Source of the DNA: Nocardioides alkalitolerans
GTDB lineage: Bacteria; Actinomycetota; Actinomycetes; Propionibacteriales; Nocardioidaceae
DNA length: 64,000 nucleotides
Assembly (NCBI GenBank): GCA_038184435.1
Contig: CP116227.1
Location: 1,240,001-1,304,000 of the forward strand
Direction: 5' to 3'
Part shown: positions 60,008 to 64,000 of the stretch, in pieces
Numbering within the stretch: position 1 is the first letter of the stretch
How the letters are laid out: each line of letters begins with the position of its first letter
The notes under the pieces: model-generated
Told to the model about the DNA's origin: nothing
The model's input: only the letters and a program-made list of their open reading frames with translations
The model's database searches: none
Position numbers and translations under genes: made by a program

Positions 60008-60766
60008 ATGAGCACGCTGGAGATCAAGGACCTGCACGTCTCGGTGACCACCGAGGACGGCCCCAAGGAGATCCTCAAGGGCGTCACGCTGACCATCAAG
60101 GACGGCGAGACGCACGCGATCATGGGCCCCAACGGCTCGGGCAAGTCCACGCTCGCCTACTCGATCGCGGGACACCCCAAGTACGAGGTCACGGGCGGCA
60201 CCGTCACGCTCGACGGCGAGGACGTGCTCGCGATGAGCGTCGACGAGCGGGCCCGCGCCGGCCTCTTCCTCGCGATGCAGTACCCCGTCGAGGTGCCCGG
60301 CGTGTCCGTGGCCAACTTCCTCCGCACGGCCAAGACCGCCATCGACGGCGAGGCGCCCAAGCTGCGCACGTGGGTGAAGGACGTCAACACCGCGCTCGGC
60401 GCCAACGGCCTCGACGCGTCCTTCTCCCAGCGCTCGGTCAACGAGGGCTTCTCCGGCGGCGAGAAGAAGCGCCACGAGATCGCGCAGCTCAACCTGCTGC
60501 AGCCGAAGGTCGCGGTGCTCGACGAGACCGACTCCGGCCTCGACATCGACGCGCTCAAGGTCGTCTCCGAGGGCGTCAACACGTTCGCGAAGGACGGCGA
60601 CAAGGCCGTCCTTCTGATCACGCACTACACGCGCATCCTGCGCTACATCAAGCCGGACTTCGTGCACGTGTTCGTGGCCGGCAAGGTCGCCGAGTCCGGC
60701 GGCGCCGAGCTCGCCGACCAGCTCGAGGCCGAGGGCTACGACAAGTACCTCACCGCGGCCGTCTGA
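60008..60766 (+). CDS. sufC: Fe-S assembly ATPase SufC
   Basis: An ABC-type cytosolic ATPase of 252 residues working with SufB and SufD. Walker A GPNGSGKSTLAYSIAG, the variant signature GFSGGEKKRHEIAQL, Walker B VAVLDETDSGLDIDAL and the H-loop LLITHYTRILRYIKPD are typical. The ATG has a GGAGAACGAGAG region upstream. Confidence 0.97.
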   Translation: MSTLEIKDLHVSVTTEDGPKEILKGVTLTIKDGETHAIMGPNGSGKSTLAYSIAGHPKYEVTGGTVTLDGEDVLAMSVDERARAGLFLAMQYPVEVPGVSVANFLRTAKTAIDGEAPKLRTWVKDVNTALGANGLDASFSQRSVNEGFSGGEKKRHEIAQLNLLQPKVAVLDETDSGLDIDALKVVSEGVNTFAKDGDKAVLLITHYTRILRYIKPDFVHVFVAGKVAESGGAELADQLEAEGYDKYLTAAV

Positions 60767-60819
60767 GGCCGCACGCCTCGTACGCCGCCGCGTCATCCCG
60801 TCCGTCTGAAAGGAACACC

Positions 60820-62100
60820 ATGTCGATCGCTGGTCTGCTGCCCCAGCTCGAGGTGGTCCGCAAGGACTTCCCGATCCTCGAGCGCACGCTCGCGGGCGGG
60901 ATGCCGCTGGTCTACCTCGACAGCGCCAACACCTCGCAGAAGCCGCAGTGCGTGATCGACACGATGGTCGACCACCTCGAGCGCCACAACGCCAACGTCG
61001 CCCGCGCCATGCACCAGCTCGGTGCGGAGTCGTCGGAGGCGTTCGAGGCCGCCCGCGACAAGGTGGCGGCGTTCATCGGCGCCCCGTCCCGGGACGAGGT
61101 CATCTTCACGAAGAACGCCTCCGAGGCGCTCAACCTCGTGGCGAACACCCTCGCGTGGGCCCGGGGCGACCTGGCGCTCGGTGAGGGCGACGTCGTCGTC
61201 ACCACCGAGATGGAGCACCACTCCAACATCGTGCCGTGGCAGCTGCTCACGCAGCGGACCGGCGCCACGCTGCGCTGGTTCGGCCTCACCGACGACGGCC
61301 ACCTCGACCTGTCGAACATCGATGAGCTGATCACCGAGCGCACGAAGGTCGTCACCTTCACCTGGGTGTCCAACATGCTCGGCACCGTCAACCCGGTCGC
61401 GGAGATCACCCGCCGCGCCCACGAGGTCGGTGCCCTCGTGGTCGTCGACGCCTCCCAGGCCGCCCCCCAGCTGCCGATCGACCTGGCCGCGATGCCCGCC
61501 GAGGAGCGCCCCGACCTGCTGGCCTTCACCGGTCACAAGGTCGTCGGTCCGACGGGGATCGGCGTGCTGTGGGGCAGCCGGGCCGTCCTCGACGAGCTGC
61601 CGCCGTTCCTCGGTGGTGGCGAGATGATCGCGACGGTGGCGATGGAGCGCTCGACGTACGCCGGCATCCCCCACAAGTTCGAGGCCGGCACCCCGCCGAT
61701 CGTCGAGGCCGTCGGGCTCGGCGCGGCGGTCGACTACCTGTCGGACCTCGGGATGCAGCACGTGCACGCGCACGAGCAGGCCATCACGGCGTACGCGCTG
61801 GAGGGACTGGCCACGATCCCCGGCCTCACGGTGCTGGGCCCGCTCGACGCCGCCCAGCGGGGCGGGGCGATCAGCTTCGAGATCGACGGCGTGCACCCGC
61901 ACGACGTCGCGCAGGTGCTCGACTCCCGCGGCGTGGCCGTGCGCGCCGGTCACCACTGCGCGAAGCCGGCCCACGCCCGCTTCGGGGTGCAGAGCTCGAC
62001 CCGGATGTCGTCGTACCTCTACACGACGCCCGGCGAGATCGACGCGCTCGTCGAGGCGCTGGAATACACCCGCTCCTACTTCCGGTTGGGTGACTCGTGA
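60820..62100 (+). CDS. sufS: Cysteine desulfurase SufS
   Basis: A PLP-dependent group II desulfurase of 426 residues that supplies sulfur for clusters. The PLP lysine is in FTGHKVVGPTGIGVLWG; substrate Cys is in RAGHHCAKPAHARFG; EMEHHSNIVPWQLL and VDASQAAPQLPID are further active-site parts. The ATG at 60820 has GAAAGGA seven bases upstream. It overlaps sufU by GTGA. Confidence 0.96.
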   Translation: MSIAGLLPQLEVVRKDFPILERTLAGGMPLVYLDSANTSQKPQCVIDTMVDHLERHNANVARAMHQLGAESSEAFEAARDKVAAFIGAPSRDEVIFTKNASEALNLVANTLAWARGDLALGEGDVVVTTEMEHHSNIVPWQLLTQRTGATLRWFGLTDDGHLDLSNIDELITERTKVVTFTWVSNMLGTVNPVAEITRRAHEVGALVVVDASQAAPQLPIDLAAMPAEERPDLLAFTGHKVVGPTGIGVLWGSRAVLDELPPFLGGGEMIATVAMERSTYAGIPHKFEAGTPPIVEAVGLGAAVDYLSDLGMQHVHAHEQAITAYALEGLATIPGLTVLGPLDAAQRGGAISFEIDGVHPHDVAQVLDSRGVAVRAGHHCAKPAHARFGVQSSTRMSSYLYTTPGEIDALVEALEYTRSYFRLGDS

Positions 62101-62564
62101 CCGCACAGGACCTGGACGCGCTGTACCAGGAGATCATCCTCGACCACTACAAGAACCCGCACCACAAGGGGCTCCGGGACCCGCACGAGGCCGAGGTGCA
62201 CCACGTGAACCCGACCTGCGGCGACGAGATCACGCTGCGGGTCCACCTCACCGGTGAGCCGGGCGCGGAGACCGTGGCCGACGTGTCCTACGACTCCCTG
62301 GGCTGCTCCATCTCCCAGGCCTCGGCCTCGGTGATGACCGACCTCGTCATCGGGCGTCCCGTGGCGGAGGCGCTCGAGGTGCACGAGACGTTCCTGACCC
62401 TCATGCAGGGCAAGGGACAGGTGGAGCCCGACGAGGACGTGCTGGAGGACGGCATCGCGTTCGCCGGTGTCGCCAAGTTCCCGGCGCGCGTGAAGTGCGC
62501 CCTGCTGTCGTGGATGGCCTGGAAGGACGCGACGGCCCGAGTCATGGAGGAGAACAGCAAGTGA
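62097..62564 (+). CDS. sufU: Zinc-dependent sulfurtransferase SufU
   Basis: A SufU-type IscU homologue of 155 residues that accepts persulfide from SufS. The zinc ligands are Cys in NPTCGDE, GCSISQAS and RVKCALLSW plus an Asp. It starts with LYQEIILDHYKNPHHKG as in the family, and the 19-residue insert of SufU is present. Start is GTG with a 4-base overlap with sufS. Confidence 0.96.
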   Translation: MTAQDLDALYQEIILDHYKNPHHKGLRDPHEAEVHHVNPTCGDEITLRVHLTGEPGAETVADVSYDSLGCSISQASASVMTDLVIGRPVAEALEVHETFLTLMQGKGQVEPDEDVLEDGIAFAGVAKFPARVKCALLSWMAWKDATARVMEENSK

Positions 62565-63127
62565 CCGAGCAGACCACCGACCAGACCACGGGCGGCCAGA
62601 CCGCCCCCACCACCGACGGTCCGGTGACCGGCGAGGTCACCGACGGCGACACCGTGCCCAACGCGGGCGAGGCGCCGGTGACGGACCACGGCGCCCACGA
62701 CCACCACGACCACAGTGGCCACGACCACGCGCACCACGGGCACGGGCACGGTCACGACCACGGCGACCTCCCCGACGTGCCCGAGGCGTCGGGCGGCGTC
62801 TCTTCGAGCCGCTCCGCGACCGTGTCCCTCGACGACGTCGAGGAGGCCATGAAGGACGTCGTGGACCCCGAGCTCGGCATCAACGTCGTCGACCTCGGCC
62901 TGGTCTACGGCATCCACGTGGACGAGGACTCCAACGCCGTCATCGACATGACCCTGACCTCGGCGGCGTGCCCCCTCACCGACGTGATCAGCGACCAGAC
63001 GTCGACGGCGCTCGAGGGCATCGTCAACGACGTCGCCATCAACTGGGTCTGGATGCCGCCGTGGGGTCCCGACAAGATCACCGACGACGGCCGCGACCAG
63101 CTGCGCGCCCTCGGCTTCAACGTCTGA
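62561..63127 (+). CDS. sufT: SufT/MIP18-family assembly factor with a His-rich N-terminus
   Basis: A 188-residue protein. The C-terminal MIP18/DUF59 domain (about 88-188) has VEEAMKDVVDPELGINVVDL, and TLTSAACPLTD with the reactive cysteine. The first 85 residues are an extension: a Thr/Gln/Gly-rich start, then residues 43-68 with a dense His/Asp run (HDHHDHSGHDHAHHGHGHGH). This is likely to bind Zn, Ni or Fe and is longer than the usual SufT. GTG start overlaps sufU. Confidence 0.93.
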   Translation: MTEQTTDQTTGGQTAPTTDGPVTGEVTDGDTVPNAGEAPVTDHGAHDHHDHSGHDHAHHGHGHGHDHGDLPDVPEASGGVSSSRSATVSLDDVEEAMKDVVDPELGINVVDLGLVYGIHVDEDSNAVIDMTLTSAACPLTDVISDQTSTALEGIVNDVAINWVWMPPWGPDKITDDGRDQLRALGFNV

Positions 63128-63137
63128 GCACCGCCCC

Positions 63138-63761
63138 GTGACGCCGCCGGCCGTGGTCCACGTGCCGGCGGCGCGCTGGGAGCGCTGGGTCGCGAACTTC
63201 GGCGCCCGTCATCCCGGCACGACGCTCGCCGTCGTCGACGGTGCGCTCGTGGGCACGTCCACCGACGGCTCGGGCTTCGAGGCCCGGTTGCCGTTCGCCG
63301 CGTCGTACTCCGGAGCGCCCGACCCCGCAGCCTTTCTCGCCGTCCGCGTGCTGCCCGAGCGCTGGGGGGTGCTGCTGGTCCGCAAGGGCGGGTACGCCGT
63401 GGCGCGGCTCGCGGGGGAGACCACCGTCGCGAGCAAGGTGGGCAGCCGGCACGTGCAGGGTCGCACCAAGGCCGGTGGGCAGAGCCAGCAGCGCTTCGCG
63501 CGCCGACGCGCGAACCAGGCGCAGGCCGCCTACGACGCGGCCGCCGACCACGCGCACCGCGTCTGGGGCCCTGGGCGGATCCTCGTGGTCGCCGGTGGCG
63601 ATCGCGCGGCGGTCACCGACGTGCTCGAGGACCGACGTCTCGAGGTGGTGACGGTGGACCCGTTCCTCGACGTTCCCGACCCGCGGCGGTCCGTGCTCGA
63701 GCAGGCCGTCGCCGACGCGTCCGCCCTGCAGGTCCGGGTGGAGAACGCCCCGGGCACCTGA
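63138..63761 (+). CDS. acVLRF1-family peptidyl-tRNA hydrolase (Vms1-like release factor)
   Basis: A 207-residue protein of the eRF1/Vms1-like family found in actinobacteria. It is thought to release nascent chains from stalled ribosomes. The signature GRTKAGGQSQQRFARRRANQ (about 112-131) holds the conserved Gln expected to act in peptidyl-tRNA hydrolysis. The following basic helix contacts tRNA. The GTG start is ten bases after sufT, so it may be co-transcribed with the suf operon. Confidence 0.85.
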   Translation: MTPPAVVHVPAARWERWVANFGARHPGTTLAVVDGALVGTSTDGSGFEARLPFAASYSGAPDPAAFLAVRVLPERWGVLLVRKGGYAVARLAGETTVASKVGSRHVQGRTKAGGQSQQRFARRRANQAQAAYDAAADHAHRVWGPGRILVVAGGDRAAVTDVLEDRRLEVVTVDPFLDVPDPRRSVLEQAVADASALQVRVENAPGT

Positions 63762-63799
63762 CGGCCCCCGGGTGCCGCCGAGGTCCCCGGCCGACGCCG

Positions 63800-64000
63800 T
63801 CAGCGGTGGCTGACGAGGGGCGCCCGCCGGTCGAGCACGGTCCACGCCGTCCGCACCGGCGCGTCGCCGGTCATGCGGAGCGTGACGGTCAGGACGGCGC
63901 CGTCGACCTCCGTGCCCGTCACCTCGAGCGGAGCCCCGTCCGGGTCGTCGGCGAGCACGTCGGCGACCGCGTCCGCGTTCTCCTCGGCAGAGGCGGCGTC
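63800..64000 (-). CDS. Partial hypothetical protein (C-terminal end)
   Basis: The last 66 codons of a gene that begins beyond the window edge. The sequence is acidic and then beta-rich (LEVTGTEVDGAVLTVTLRMTG), ending APLVSHR. I do not recognise it. A small secreted or lipoprotein with a beta domain would fit. It is convergent with acVLRF1, with 38 bases between. Confidence 0.6.
   Translation of the reverse strand, partial: DAASAEENADAVADVLADDPDGAPLEVTGTEVDGAVLTVTLRMTGDAPVRTAWTVLDRRAPLVSHR

Overview
The window is high-GC actinobacterial DNA. Almost every frame carries long shadow ORFs, and real genes overlap by ATGA or GTGA. The marker genes rbpA, whiA, sufR, a full mce operon, the order gap-pgk-tpi-secG, and an acVLRF1-type peptidyl-tRNA hydrolase all point to Actinomycetota. 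A Nocardioides-like (Nocardioidaceae) host is my best guess from gene order; it is not proven. I found no rRNA, tRNA, CRISPR array or phage.

Layout. 45-1833: a leaderless, probably autorepressing TetR gene divergent from an AlkA-type glycosylase. 2014-11057: a nine-gene mce transport operon headed by a tandem SCP2-like protein, followed by two YrbE permeases and MceA-F; its ATPase is not in the window. 11096-16395: a phospholipase D-like enzyme, an orphan receiver protein, uvrB and an MFS carrier. 16415-22946 (minus): a tightly overlapping five-gene operon joining a phosphatase/STAS/kinase partner switch to a processive glycosyltransferase and a secreted GH26-OpgC fusion. An OmpR-type regulator is divergent from it. 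23937-28981: a GT4, methyltransferase, alpha/alpha-toroid protein, second methyltransferase and esterase. 29077-32027: flavin reductase, dicarboxylate symporter and an MBL hydrolase. 32172-44577: uvrA, Rieske lipoprotein, uvrC, rapZ, yvcK, whiA, gapA, pgk, tpiA, secG and rbpA. 44612-45793: a WH/DUF559-like gene bracketed by inverted arrays of a repeat. 45801-51469 (minus): tkt-tal-pgi-pgl without zwf-opcA. 51685-54324: ctaB and ctaA separated by 0.58 kb of gene-free repeats. 54329-56064: an ABC exporter. 56195-63127: the complete sufRBD-Rieske-CSUT operon. 63138-63761: acVLRF1. 63800-64000: the 3' end of a further gene.

Themes. (1) DNA repair: uvrA has a near-perfect LexA box over its promoter. 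uvrB and uvrC share a different start region: a common 12-mer, then a GTCGG-type -35, 8 bases, and TAnnnT. This resembles the LexA-independent (PafBC/RecA-NDp) promoter. A good copy of that pattern also lies before gapA. (2) Envelope: lipid import (mce), polymer synthesis under partner-switch control, and a glycosyl/methyl-transfer cluster lie close together. (3) Iron-sulfur assembly is self-contained, with a candidate SufR operator and an unusually His-rich SufT.

The most unusual items are the partner-switch polysaccharide operon (including an insertion of about 147 residues inside the synthase and the GH26-OpgC fusion), the repeat-bracketed DUF559-like gene sitting where rbpA and pgl would normally be adjacent, and the three 128-bp repeats with a hairpin element near ctaA.
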